A model generated the notes under the pieces. The model saw nothing but the letters and a program-made list of their open reading frames with translations, was not told where the DNA came from and made no database searches. A stretch of DNA of 64,000 nucleotides, taken from assembly GCF_000697965.2 (NCBI RefSeq), contig NZ_CP015882.1, forward strand, positions 682,001-746,000, read 5' to 3'. The stretch comes from Ensifer adhaerens (GTDB lineage Bacteria; Pseudomonadota; Alphaproteobacteria; Rhizobiales; Rhizobiaceae). Positions 17,432-25,150 of this stretch are shown here, one piece after another. Within the stretch, counting starts at the first letter, position 1. Each line of letters starts with the position of its first letter. The position numbers were made by a program, and so were the translations under genes.

Positions 17432-17603
17432 GACATTTGACGCGGTGCGAAAGCCGTGATGGGTGTGAATGGGCGGCCGGATTTGGCGTTCTCTTCTCAT
17501 CCGGCATGTCTTCGGGGTCGAGCTCCCTGATCGGGCGCGGCCCCTCGTTCGGCGGTGGTACAGGCGGCAATCGCTCGCCCGGATCGCGGGGTTGAGGGTT
17601 CAC
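17328..17603 (-). CDS. Small proline-rich hypothetical protein, EcfG-controlled
   Basis: 91 residues if read to the stop. The first half looks genuine (GERLPPVPPPNEGPRPIREL, DPEDMPDEKRTPNP); the second half is Arg/His-rich and overlaps the 3' end of the response-regulator gene on the other strand, so the protein may originally have ended earlier. Start GTG 17603 has AGGAG at 7 nt and an EcfG-type promoter upstream. No family or function assigned. Confidence 0.5.
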   Translation of the reverse strand: MNPQPRDPGERLPPVPPPNEGPRPIRELDPEDMPDEKRTPNPAAHSHPSRLSHRVKCLNSVHRGSRHGWPPINRATRHRGPETGALSRLAR

Positions 17604-17629
17604 GTCCTTGCTCCTCGTTTCATGAGGAG

Positions 17630-17654
17630 AACAAGGTGCACTGTGCTTGGTTCC
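17630..17654 (-). promoter_or_regulatory. EcfG-type promoter for the gene at 17603
   Basis: Reverse strand GGAAC-N16-TGTT, 27 bp from the GTG start. Confidence 0.65.
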
Positions 17655-17902
17655 GAGAAGTTGCGCGTTCGATCGAGCTTGACGGCGAATACCGCGTCAT
17701 AGCTTCGAAGGACTTTGACCGCATCCAACGACGCGATGACCTTATCCGGCACAACGTCCGCAAGTCCTCCGCCGCAACCGCAAGATTTGCCTGGCCCCTC
17801 CCTGGCCGGGGCGCAGACCCTTCAAGGCTATGTCGGGGTCAATTCGACTATGAGCGGAACCGCGCGGCCTCGTACCCATTTACCTGTTGGTATCGTTTGG
17901 GG

Positions 17903-18244
17903 TTAATTCTCCCTCGGTGCGCCCGAGCCTGACTGCCGGGTGGGGGTGCGGTCTGTCGGAACCGTGCCTTGCGGGCTCTCGGTGCTCGGAAGCTGTTCAG
18001 TGCTCCGCGGCTTTTCCATCGGAGCCTGTTGCGAGGGCTCTACCGATCCTGTTTGACTGGCGTCGGGCTGGCTCCATTCTACAAATCCCCATGCGAGCAG
18101 CGCCAGGAAAAGACTTGCGGCAAGCACCAGGAAAACACGGACACCCATTCCCGCCTGACGGGTTTCCCGCGCCGAGAACCTCGTCCGGTTAGCGCCGTGG
18201 GTCGTTCTCTCGGGTTCGCCTCGTTCATCAAGCTGCTCGGCCAT
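17903..18244 (-). CDS. Hypothetical single-pass membrane protein
   Basis: 113 residues: a charged N-terminus (MAEQLDERGEPERTTHGANR), one membrane helix (VRVFLVLAASLFLALLAWGF, about residues 35-54), then a Pro/Ser/Thr/Gln-rich tail likely in the periplasm. ATG 18244 follows GGAGAAACGCG. It overlaps the upstream gene (stop at 18228) by 17 bp, so they are co-transcribed. Family not recognised. Confidence 0.65.
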   Translation of the reverse strand: MAEQLDERGEPERTTHGANRTRFSARETRQAGMGVRVFLVLAASLFLALLAWGFVEWSQPDASQTGSVEPSQQAPMEKPRSTEQLPSTESPQGTVPTDRTPTRQSGSGAPREN

Positions 18245-18548
18245 CGCGTTTCTCCATTGCCATTTCCGTCAATGCCGTCCTCGGCTCGAAGGTCATCATC
18301 CCTTCGACCCGCCAGGCCGGGACAACGAATATCCAATCGCTGCCGTCGCCAAAGGTTCCCAATGGCGGCAGAAACGAGCGGCCGGTCCGCTGTATGCTGG
18401 GAGCGATATGGTGCTGCGGAGGTTTGAGCGAGCAGAGCTTCATTCGGGTAATCGTGTCCTGTCCCATCGCCCGCTGCACGAGAGTGCCTGCGACGAAAAA
18501 CAAGATGAGCAGAAAAATATTGCCTCCAAGAAGTGCATTTCGAGCCAC
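18228..18548 (-). CDS. Hypothetical membrane-anchored protein
   Basis: 106 residues with an N-terminal hydrophobic helix (LLGGNIFLLILFFVAGTLVQ) and a soluble part with SDWIFVVPAWRVEGMM. The start is GTG 18548 with GAAGGG about 6 nt away; a stop codon lies 15 nt further upstream in frame, so no longer form exists. First gene of a two-gene unit with the 113-residue protein. No family recognised. Confidence 0.5.
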   Translation of the reverse strand: MARNALLGGNIFLLILFFVAGTLVQRAMGQDTITRMKLCSLKPPQHHIAPSIQRTGRSFLPPLGTFGDGSDWIFVVPAWRVEGMMTFEPRTALTEMAMEKRDGRAA

Positions 18549-19281
18549 CAGATTCCCTTCTTTAGCGCGGGATATGGATGCTGGTTTTCCAGCCCGCTGT
18601 CCTTAACCGCCCTCGGCATAAGCACGAGATCGTCGATGAGGCGGGCACGTTCGTGCTCCGCCATCTCCGACCGCGGATCCTCAGAAGAGACGGGTGTATC
18701 GTAACCAGGACCCGGAAATGCGCGAAAAATGCCATAGGGCGGTCAGTTTGCGCGACGGCGCCTCAGCATCGGGCCGGTAGTGACCGCCGGTTTCGCCGGT
18801 TGCGATCTTATGGATGGCGTAAGGAAAATCGTCGTTCCAACTGAATGAAAACCTGGTCGGCCTGTGCGGCAGTCGATAAGGGATCACATCACGCCTGCGC
18901 TCCTCGTCTCCAACGACGAGAGGTGTCAAGCGAAATGAAGATTTGACCCCGCCTATTGCCTCACCCGGGGATGTTACTGACGTTGGGGGCACTGCGCCGT
19001 GGTGGGAGGATACGGGCGCGCGCTTCGTCCAGTCGCCATCGAGTATGATCTCCCCGGCTACGTCCACGCCCCAAGCCTGGACGGCATCGAGCCGCAGCCA
19101 TCGAAGCCGAACTCGCTCAGCCAGTATACCGCATTCTCGAAAAATTACGGCCTAGGAACTCTGGCTCTGTCAAGGTCATCGAAACCCCCTTCAGCCCCCC
19201 GATTACATATTGGATAAGGATGCCCGGGCGCCTCGTCTGAGGCGGTGCCCGATGAATTCCTAGCAACCTTGTGCCTGCGCT
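18549..19281. other. Intergenic stretch, no confidently supported gene
   Basis: 730 bp. Open frames on the minus strand at 18681-19067 (128 codons) and 18440-18664, and on the plus strand at 18999-19217, have no SD, no EcfG promoter and no family match. It may hold decayed genes. Confidence 0.45.
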
Positions 19282-19306
19282 GGAACAAACGCGACGGTAT
19301 TCGGTT
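19282..19306 (+). promoter_or_regulatory. EcfG-type promoter for the DUF2934 gene
   Basis: GGAAC-N16-GGTT, 33 bp before the ATG at 19340. Confidence 0.7.
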
Positions 19307-19339
19307 CAGTGATCAACGGCTGCAGGGAGGTACTTGAAC

Positions 19340-19570
19340 ATGAACGATAAAGACGAACTCATCCGGCGACGCGCTTACGAGATTTGGGAGCGTGAGGGGC
19401 GCCCCGAGGGCCAGGAGCGCCGGCATTGGGAGCAAGCAAGTAGGGAGATTGCGGAACATGAGCGTCTGCCTCCCAACAGTCAAACCGGGGATGATCAAAC
19501 TGGCACCATTGTTGCTCCATCCACCGCGCCGCGCGGGGAAGCCGGGCGGCCGTCGGAGGACGCGGAGTAG
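19340..19570 (+). CDS. DUF2934 domain protein
   Basis: 76 residues. The N-terminal helix pair RRRAYEIWEREGRPEGQE, followed by HWEQASREIAEHER, is the DUF2934 signature (R-A-Y-x-I-W-x-x-E-G-x-P-x-G, H-W). A polar tail follows. ATG 19340 has GGGAGG 9 nt upstream; the TTG two codons earlier is poorer. Cytoplasmic, function unknown, commonly stress-regulated in rhizobia; here under an EcfG-type promoter. Confidence 0.88.
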   Translation: MNDKDELIRRRAYEIWEREGRPEGQERRHWEQASREIAEHERLPPNSQTGDDQTGTIVAPSTAPRGEAGRPSEDAE

Positions 19571-20030
19571 TGTTCTTCCTACGACCTGACTGGGAAAGGA
19601 CCTGAGTATCGAAGCGGTGTCGGCGCATTGGGAAGAGCGATCGAAAGAGCAGGCGCTTGTTTCCTAGGACCCCTAGGCAATGCAGGTTGATCTTCGTGCA
19701 GATCATTAGCATCGAAGTTTCCTGTGCGTGAGGTACACACGGGAAAAGAGGCGGTGATTCCATCACCCGACGTGGCCAAATCGAATGGGCCTGGATGACG
19801 AAGCCGCTTATCGCCCATGCCAAGGCGCTGCTGTCCAAACCGCCTCTTTCGCTACGGCGCTGAATGAATCCGATGCCCGAAGCAATGGGTGCAGTCGCTC
19901 CTGCCGCTGTGGCCGGCAATGAGGGCCCCACGGCCTACGTATTCGAGTATCGAGACGGTTCTGGCACCAGCCGAACGCCGCCTTCGACAATGCCACGCCT
20001 TGAAGCAGTCCAAAAGATTAGCGAGTAAAC
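19571..20030. other. Intergenic stretch, no supported gene
   Basis: 460 bp. Frames on both strands are short, overlapping and without SD. No promoter motif or repeat recognised. Confidence 0.5.
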
Positions 20031-20621
20031 ATGCGACACGACCCCAACCAACTGGAAAGGATCACTCCAGCATTTTTTGGGCGCGATGCCGTTTCCGTCG
20101 CGGAGGCTTTGATTGGCGTCATTCTGGAAGTAAATGGGATCGGCGGCAAGATCGTGGAAACGGAAGCTTACGGGCGGGAGGATCCCGCCTCTCATAGTTA
20201 CGTTGGAAAAACTGCCCGGAACAACGCGATGTTCGGCCCCGCCGGCACCGCTTACGTCTACCGGTCCTACGGTTTGCATTGGTGCCTCAACTTCGTCTGC
20301 GAGGACGCAAGCGCGGTATTGCTCCGAGCGATCGAGCCGCAAACGGGCCTTGGAACGATGCGGATCAGGCGCGGGACAGCCAGGGAAACCGTCTTGTGCG
20401 CGGGGCCGGGACGCCTTTGCCAAGCTCTCGGAGTGACCCGCCATCTTGACGGACGATCGCTCTTTGCGGCCCCTTTTTATCTCACTGTTGGGGAGGGCGA
20501 AACGGATGTCTGCCGAGGCCCTCGTATTGGGGTCACGAGGGCTGCCGACGTGCGGTGGCGGTTCGGAGCGCAAGGCTCTGCCTTTTTGAGCCACCCGTTT
20601 CCCGATCCCGTTCCAGTTTAG
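20031..20621 (+). CDS. 3-methyladenine DNA glycosylase, AAG/MPG family
   Basis: 196 residues, normal for bacterial AAG. Removes alkylated and deaminated purines in base-excision repair. Family motifs: GKIVETEAYGREDPASHSY (catalytic Glu in the ETEAY motif), MFGPAGTAYVYRSYGLHWCL, LLRAIEP, AGPGRLCQALGV and GPRIGVTRAADVRWRF. ATG 20031 is preceded only by GCGAG, a weak SD. No EcfG-type promoter was found just upstream. It fits a DNA-protection role in the stress island. Confidence 0.93.
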   Translation: MRHDPNQLERITPAFFGRDAVSVAEALIGVILEVNGIGGKIVETEAYGREDPASHSYVGKTARNNAMFGPAGTAYVYRSYGLHWCLNFVCEDASAVLLRAIEPQTGLGTMRIRRGTARETVLCAGPGRLCQALGVTRHLDGRSLFAAPFYLTVGEGETDVCRGPRIGVTRAADVRWRFGAQGSAFLSHPFPDPVPV

Positions 20622-20744
20622 AACTGGCCGGGATTTTGCGGGGGCGTAGAGCTTCTCGTCATAAATGCTGGAAGATTTGTTCGATGTCTCCTTTCCAGAT
20701 TTAGCCATCCCGATGATCCTCGAGAACGACTGAAGCGATTTGAT

Positions 20745-21060
20745 ATGCGCCCCAACCTGCAAATCCTGATTCCGCCCGCTCGCATTCTCGACAAGTGCAC
20801 CTATTCGCCCGGGATCACGGGGAGGTTGGAAAGAACACTCGGGCTTGGAAGTGTCGGAACGGTTGTTGTTACAGGAGGCGAGCCGGACGTTTTCGTAATG
20901 GCGACGATGCTCGGCGCAATCGATCTTGGATACTAGGTGACCGTCTCGAAGGACGGCGTTTAAAGCTCGACCAAACAAACGACGCCTCTCTTCAGCTGCT
21001 TGGCAACGCTTCTGGGTCCAACTTGAGCTTGCGACCCTTAGGAGTGGCTCGGTCAATTAG
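20745..21060 (+). pseudogene. Decayed isochorismatase-family (cysteine hydrolase) gene
   Basis: The plus-strand translation gives PPARILDKCTYSPGITGRL, then GTVVVTGGEPDVFVMATMLG and AIDLGY*, the core of isochorismatase-like hydrolases (DK-x-YSP, VVTGGxTDVCVxAT, GA-D-GY). After the stop at 20936 the match continues in another frame as LDQTNDASLQLLGNASG (family: QTHDASLQLLGNRF). The catalytic cysteine of DVCV is Phe (DVFV), and there is at least one frameshift and a stop. The N-terminal half (catalytic Asp) could not be recognised between 20622 and 20745. The gene is dead. Confidence 0.65.
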
Positions 21061-21091
21061 GCGATATGAGAGCCGGCACGTGGGAAATGTC

Positions 21092-21116
21092 GGAACCATC
21101 AGACCCCCGGCCGGTT
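21092..21116 (+). promoter_or_regulatory. EcfG-type promoter for the gene at 21187
   Basis: GGAAC-N16-GGTT, 70 bp before the GTG at 21187. Confidence 0.6.
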
Positions 21117-21186
21117 TGATCTTGATAAACGCCGCGCAGGTCGCCCCGGCAGATCGTTTTAGGCGGGTCGAAAGAGGATTTTACCA

Positions 21187-21417
21187 GTGATTATCGATCT
21201 CCAATCCGCACGTGCCACACGAGATGCTCCTGACCCGGACTGTGCCTCACATGATAGCCTTGGCCGGCCGATGTATCTTTACGGAGTGGAGTACTGGATG
21301 GACGACCGACTTTGGGCGTTGACGCTCGAGGCCTATTCGCTCGAGGACGCTGAAAGAAGAATGGGGGCAATCCATCAGGGGCTGATCTATGGGCAGATAT
21401 ACCGCAGTACCTGCTGA
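21187..21417 (+). CDS. Small conserved-looking hypothetical protein
   Basis: 76 residues: MIIDLQSARATRD, then GRPMYLYGVEYWMDDRLWA, LTLEAYSLEDAERRMGAI and QGLIYGQIYRSTC. The pattern (strand, helix, strand) suggests a compact cytoplasmic alpha/beta domain; no named family assigned. The start is GTG 21187 with AGAGGA at 9 nt. An EcfG-type promoter precedes it. Confidence 0.7.
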   Translation: MIIDLQSARATRDAPDPDCASHDSLGRPMYLYGVEYWMDDRLWALTLEAYSLEDAERRMGAIHQGLIYGQIYRSTC

Positions 21418-21633
21418 GCATTGCGTTCTACATAGCAATGAGCGCCTCCCGGCCGTCCCGACACCTCGCGGACGTGCCGGGTGATGCGCCGATCGTTCTG
21501 AACCAAAGTTACGCCGGACACGCTGCCGATCTCAGAGGCGTCGATCTAGGTGGCATCGGTGAGGCGGTCGCTGACAGCGTCCTGGATCTGGATGCCTCGG
21601 CGAACGAAGTCTCGCGGCCCGTTTCCTTGCGGA

Positions 21634-21701
21634 TTTCGCTAGATCGGGACAGTCATTTCAGCAAGTCGCGGACAAGCGTTTCGCTAAGTCGCGGACAACG
21701 G
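21634..21701. repeat. Three tandem ~22-23-bp repeats at the end of an IS21-like remnant
   Basis: Copies begin at 21634, 21656 and 21679. Each starts TTTC, then GCTAGATCGGGACA, AGCAAGTCGCGGACAA or GCTAAGTCGCGGACAA. They lie just outside the stop of the istB remnant, where IS21-family elements carry multiple transposase-binding repeats. Confidence 0.65.
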
Positions 21702-21732
21702 GTGCGATCGAATTCCGGTTGCCTGGTTGCTG

Positions 21733-22050
21733 TTACGGGTGATTGATTTCGGTTATTTCGCCGCCGGTCAAGAGCGTCGGCGTTTTTCGTTTCCGCATGC
21801 TGTCGCCTTCGAGCGTTATGCGGTGAGCGTTGTGAACAATACGGTCCAAAATCGCATCAGCTAAAGTGGCCTCTCCGATCATTTCGTGCCAGGCCGCCAC
21901 GGGAAGCTGAGCCGTGATCAGGGTCGATTTCCGCCGATATCGTTCCTCGAAGATTTCTAGCAGATCGAGGCGCTGTCGATCGTTCAAGGTGTGGGTTCCC
22001 CAGTCATCCAGCACCAGCAAGTGAACGCGCGCAAGCTTGTCGACGAGGCG
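21733..22050 (-). pseudogene. istB: Truncated istB (IS21-family helper ATPase)
   Basis: The C-terminal ~100 residues of IstB are intact: [20 protein letters not shown] (Walker B), [40 protein letters not shown]. The N-terminal half with Walker A is missing: around 22040-22050 the sequence changes into an HD-hydrolase fragment on the opposite strand. No istA is present. This is a deletion remnant of an element different from the IS21 member at 48928 (the istB C-termini differ clearly). Confidence 0.8.
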
Positions 22051-22494
22051 CGGAAAGACGTTGTCGAAAAGGCGCCTGGCTGGACATCGGAGCGACTGCT
22101 TGATTCTGGCTTTTCCCCGGAGGTGGTGGCCGCCGTTGAAAGCCTGACGCACCGCACCGGGGAAACTAAGGATGCCTTAACGATCCGCGCTGCGTCAAAC
22201 GCGCTTGCAGCTGTCGTAAAACGCGCCGACCTTTTGGACAATCTCTCCCAAGTGGAAAGGCAAGGCAAGGATGGGACGCAGTATAGGCGAAGACTGGTTC
22301 TGCTCGACGCTGCGGCAGCGTACGACGGTCATCGGGCGGAAAGTGAGTCCGCCGACCGAAAGATCGCCGCGTCATCAGCTCGGGGTGAGGCTGGCGAGAT
22401 CCGCCGCGAAGCCGCCGATCGCGTTGCAAAACGACTCGCTTTGCTTTTGGGAATGGCAGCGGCCGCTTTGATCTATCTTGTTCTCCGGTTCTGA
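22051..22494 (+). pseudogene. 5'-truncated HD-domain phosphohydrolase-like gene
   Basis: Plus-strand reading gives [36 protein letters not shown], then RAASNALAAVVKRADLLDNL. This matches the middle of small RelA/SpoT-like HD hydrolases (HDVVEDTPGWTLERL...[20 protein letters not shown]), but the first HD histidines upstream are replaced by IS21 sequence, and the His of HDVVE is Lys. The C-terminal 60 residues are Ala/Glu/Arg-rich and end in one membrane-like helix (ALLLGMAAAALIYLVLRF), unusual for the family. The open frame continues into the IS remnant (to 21991), so a chimeric product is possible but unlikely to be active. Confidence 0.6.
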
Positions 22495-22525
22495 AAGATG
22501 GTCGTCAGCGGGGCGCAAGGCTCGA

Positions 22526-23044
22526 TCACTCGAGGGGAACACCATTCATGCGATAGGCAAGTTCGTCGCGCGCACGGCTGAGCCTGCTCTTGATGGTGCC
22601 GATCGCACAATCGCACATATCAGCTGCCTCCTTGTAGCTGAGGCCGTATCCGGCAACGAGTACCAGTACTTCCCTGTGGTCGGGTGCTAGCCCCTCGAGG
22701 GCGGTACGCAACTCGCCATTCAACACGCACCAATCCTGCGGGGCCGGAATGGGAATTGGAAGGTCGGCGCAGTTGACGGCACCCGGCGCCTCGCGCTTAC
22801 GCAGCTTGTACTGCGTGCGAAACGCGTTGTGCATGATTGTGAAAAGCCAGGATTTGAGATTTGTTCCAGGTTGAAAACCATCGATACCGCGCAACGCGCG
22901 AAACAGCGTTTCCTGCAGGAGATCGTCAGCCTCGAAGCTTGAACTGACAAAGGTTCGCGCAAATGCGCGCAAGGCCGGGATCAAATCGACCACCTGCGTC
23001 TCAAGCGGCCGCGTCTGATCGTCGAGAACTGGAATAGAAGGCAT
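22526..23044 (-). CDS. EcfG-like ECF sigma factor (general stress)
   Basis: 172 residues. Region 2: DLIPALRAFARTFVSSSFEA, DDLLQETLFRALRGIDGF, GTNLKSWLFTIMHNAFRTQY. Region 4: LEGLAPDHREVLVLVAGYGL, SYKEAADMCDCAIGTIKSRL. The QPGTN and SWLFTI blocks are typical of the EcfG group, which recognises GGAAC-N16-CGTT. Start ATG 23044 follows AAAGG at 8 nt; the open frame extends upstream to 23410, but those residues are shadow of the divergent gene. Its own promoter matches the EcfG consensus, implying autoregulation. No nepR lies beside it; the NepR-like and PhyR-like genes are 6 kb away. Confidence 0.9.
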   Translation of the reverse strand: MPSIPVLDDQTRPLETQVVDLIPALRAFARTFVSSSFEADDLLQETLFRALRGIDGFQPGTNLKSWLFTIMHNAFRTQYKLRKREAPGAVNCADLPIPIPAPQDWCVLNGELRTALEGLAPDHREVLVLVAGYGLSYKEAADMCDCAIGTIKSRLSRARDELAYRMNGVPLE

Positions 23045-23084
23045 TGTAGCTGCCTTTCGGGGTTGCCGGATTTCAATGTTAGTC

Positions 23085-23109
23085 AATGCGTGGCCGACAA
23101 TTAAGTTCC
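23085..23109 (-). promoter_or_regulatory. EcfG-type promoter of the sigma factor gene (autoregulation)
   Basis: Reverse strand GGAAC-N18-TT (N16 then CATT), 41 bp from the ATG at 23044. Confidence 0.65.
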
Positions 23110-23135
23110 CTTGGGTTTTAAGGCAGCGCCGGCCG

Positions 23136-23160
23136 GGAACCAACGTCCCCTGCGCTTGTT
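23136..23160 (+). promoter_or_regulatory. EcfG-type promoter, divergent, for the gene at 23231
   Basis: GGAAC-N16-TGTT, 26 bp from the sigma-gene promoter and pointing the other way; 70 bp before the ATG at 23231. Confidence 0.65.
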
Positions 23161-23230
23161 TTTGTTTCGTGTCGTGGATGTGCCTGCACGAAGATCTTGA
23201 AGGCTGCTCGAACGGAAAGCGAGGTTCCCG

Positions 23231-23488
23231 ATGGAAGCGCTTGAACTGCAACTGATGGCCCACCGCAAGATCCTGACCGCGCTTATGACGATCGCGGCAG
23301 GCGATCCGGATTACTGGCACAAATTGATGGAACACCTTCGCGATGACCTTGTCATCCAAGGCCACGAGGAAGATCCAGGTGTCGTGCCGGGAATGGCGTT
23401 CGCCTCCCAAAATGCTCTTAGCGAGGCGCTGAGGACCATTGTCAGCCGTGCCGAACTACGCGCCGGCGATCGGACTAGCTCGGAATAG
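23231..23488 (+). CDS. Small hypothetical protein divergent from the sigma factor
   Basis: 85 residues, mostly helical by composition: MEALELQLMAHRKILTALMT, IAAGDPDYWHKLMEHLRDDL, then DPGVVPGMAFASQNALSEAL. No named family recognised. ATG 23231 has GCGAGG about 6 nt upstream and an EcfG-type promoter. It shares a 186-bp divergent regulatory region with the sigma factor gene, so both should be induced together. Confidence 0.7.
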   Translation: MEALELQLMAHRKILTALMTIAAGDPDYWHKLMEHLRDDLVIQGHEEDPGVVPGMAFASQNALSEALRTIVSRAELRAGDRTSSE

Positions 23489-23572
23489 CCAAGCTTCATT
23501 TCTTCAACCTGTTCGCGGTCGTCGGTCCCAGAGCAGTCTGATGCGCCGGCGACCACCAAGGAGGCATTCGGA

Positions 23573-23818
23573 ATGATGGATTTGGAGGTTGACCGGCTTT
23601 GGAACGAGCCGGTGATACTGGATCGCGAGGGGCATTTGCTCCGGGTGCAAAGCACGCGGAGCTTATCTGTGTTGGAAAACCATTGGTCCCTGCACGAAGG
23701 GCCGGCATATGCGATGGCTATTGCCACCTGCTAGACGGGCTTTCTAGTGTCCAGGATGCCGGACGCAGCGCGTCGGGCATTCGTCGATGCAGCTGCATCA
23801 CTAACCTTAAGATTGTAG
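23573..23818 (+). pseudogene. Frameshifted DUF982 gene
   Basis: A strong AAGGAGG precedes ATG 23573. The frame gives WNEPVILDREGHLLRVQSTR, then LENHWSLHEGPAYAMAIATC* (stop at 23732), a DUF982 start. The expected continuation YCHLLDGLSSVQDA is in another frame from about 23722, and the family C-terminus ARRAFVDAAASLTLRL* returns to the first frame and ends at 23818. Two compensating indels would restore an ~81-residue DUF982 protein. As written only 53 residues are made. No EcfG promoter of its own; read-through from the 23136 promoter is possible. Confidence 0.65.
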
Positions 23819-23964
23819 ATCGATGTGGCTCCAAGGCGTTTAACTGCCAGATGGACAGCTTGTTCCAGCCGACATCTGCGCAGTCGCGCAGCCTCGCATC
23901 CTTTGAGCGTTTGTTGGAACGCACGGCGCCGTAAAAAGCGCGATTGTCGAAGCTGGCCGGCAGG

Positions 23965-24837
23965 TTACCGCCGAATGTGAATCCGCGCGAGAAAATCACG
24001 GATAAGCAGCGCTACCTGATCGAGGTGGGTCTCTAGGAGCCAATGCCCGCCATCGATGAAATGAAGTTCGGCGTCCGGCAAGTCGCGGAGATATGCTCGG
24101 GCAGATTTCTCCGGCATGTAGTGGTCGTTGTGTCCCCAGACGATGAGGGCAGGGGGCTTATGGTCCGCCAAATATCCGCGGTGTTGCGGAAACCATGACC
24201 GGTTCTCCTTCAAACCTGCGATCAGGTTGACGGCGATTTCCTTCCGCTTTGGTGTCATGAGGGACCAATGCAGTTTCCATAGGTCGGGAGGAATGGCCTC
24301 TGCGAGACTAGGCTCCAGGTCGTTCAGGAACTCTTCCCGGAAAATCTCCTCGGTCACCGCCTCGGCCAATGCGCGTTTCATTTCCGGCAACGGAAGCGCC
24401 CAGGTCTTTTCAATGTCTGCATATTTGGGGCCCAAGGCATCTTCATAGGGGATGTCGCCGTTCTGAATGATGAGCCCGACGACGGATGCCGGCCGTAGAA
24501 TGGCCATGCGAATTCCGATCGGCGATCCGAAATCATGCAGATACAGAACGAAGCGATCGATCTTAAGTGCGTCGATGAAGCTGCTCAGAAAGGCTGCGTA
24601 TCCGTCGAAGCTGTAGTCGAAATCCTCCGGCGTCCCGCTGTAGCCCGCACCGGGGAAATCCGGAGCGATCAGGTGCCAGCGGTCGGAAAGCCGCGGCATT
24701 AGATTTCGAAACTCGTAGGATGAACACGGATATCCGTGTGGTAGCAAGACAACCGGAGCATCTTGTCGTCCAGCTTCCCGATAGAAGACCTCAATGCCGG
24801 CAACCATGATCCGCCGATGCCGTACCAGCGTGTCCAT
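23965..24837 (-). CDS. Alpha/beta hydrolase (haloalkane dehalogenase / epoxide hydrolase-like)
   Basis: 290 residues. Oxyanion region LLPHGYPCSSYEF, nucleophile Asp102 in LYLHDFGSPIG (an aspartate at the elbow as in haloalkane dehalogenases and epoxide hydrolases, not Ser), acid Asp about 238 in WGHNDHYMP, catalytic His about 265 in DGGHWLLE. Substrate unknown; many rhizobial relatives are annotated only as alpha/beta hydrolases. ATG 24837 has GGAGG at 7 nt; the open frame reaches 25299, but those residues precede the promoter and lack family similarity. An EcfG-type promoter lies about 100 bp upstream. Confidence 0.9.
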   Translation of the reverse strand: MDTLVRHRRIMVAGIEVFYREAGRQDAPVVLLPHGYPCSSYEFRNLMPRLSDRWHLIAPDFPGAGYSGTPEDFDYSFDGYAAFLSSFIDALKIDRFVLYLHDFGSPIGIRMAILRPASVVGLIIQNGDIPYEDALGPKYADIEKTWALPLPEMKRALAEAVTEEIFREEFLNDLEPSLAEAIPPDLWKLHWSLMTPKRKEIAVNLIAGLKENRSWFPQHRGYLADHKPPALIVWGHNDHYMPEKSARAYLRDLPDAELHFIDGGHWLLETHLDQVALLIRDFLARIHIRR

Positions 24838-24888
24838 AGCTAATCCTCCACACGATGAGCTGACTGCTTTCGAAGGGCATCGACCGAT

Positions 24889-24920
24889 CACCAACAAGCG
24901 CAGCCACCAACAAGCGCAGC
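24889..24920 (+). repeat. Two tandem copies of a 16-bp unit
   Basis: CACCAACAAGCGCAGC occurs twice without a gap in the leader between the promoter and the hydrolase start. It may be a slippage product; no known regulator site. Confidence 0.8.
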
Positions 24921-24938
24921 CGCTCGTGACCGGGAGAT

Positions 24939-24963
24939 AACTGGTACCATCGCCGGTTGTTCC
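24939..24963 (-). promoter_or_regulatory. EcfG-type promoter for the hydrolase gene
   Basis: Reverse strand GGAAC-N16-AGTT, about 102 bp from the ATG at 24837. Confidence 0.6.
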
Positions 24964-25150
24964 CTTTCGGGGAACCGGCGAGCGAATATGCTGGATACCC
25001 GAAGGTTGCCGCAAGGGCGAAAGCGCATTCAATTTCAATATCTTGCGCATATATCTTGAAGCGACAGATGATCCGCGCCCTAATGTTGCTGACGCCGGCG
25101 CGCCTTCCCAGTCTCGATTATCGGCTATGCCGGCCGTCTTCGCGCTCCGG

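Noticed and set aside
18440..18664. 74-codon minus-strand frame starting MAEHERARLIDDLVLMPRAV
   Set aside because: The N-terminal part looks protein-like, but there is no properly spaced SD and the frame overlaps a better gene start at 18548.
18681..19067. 128-codon minus-strand open frame
   Set aside because: It is in an otherwise empty stretch, but without an SD, promoter motif or recognisable domain, so not called as a gene.
19935..21056. 373-codon minus-strand open frame
   Set aside because: It is antisense to the 3-methyladenine glycosylase and the isochorismatase remnant; no SD and no family resemblance.
24889..24920. Possible CRISPR-like repeat
   Set aside because: Only two directly adjacent 16-bp units without spacers; a simple tandem duplication.
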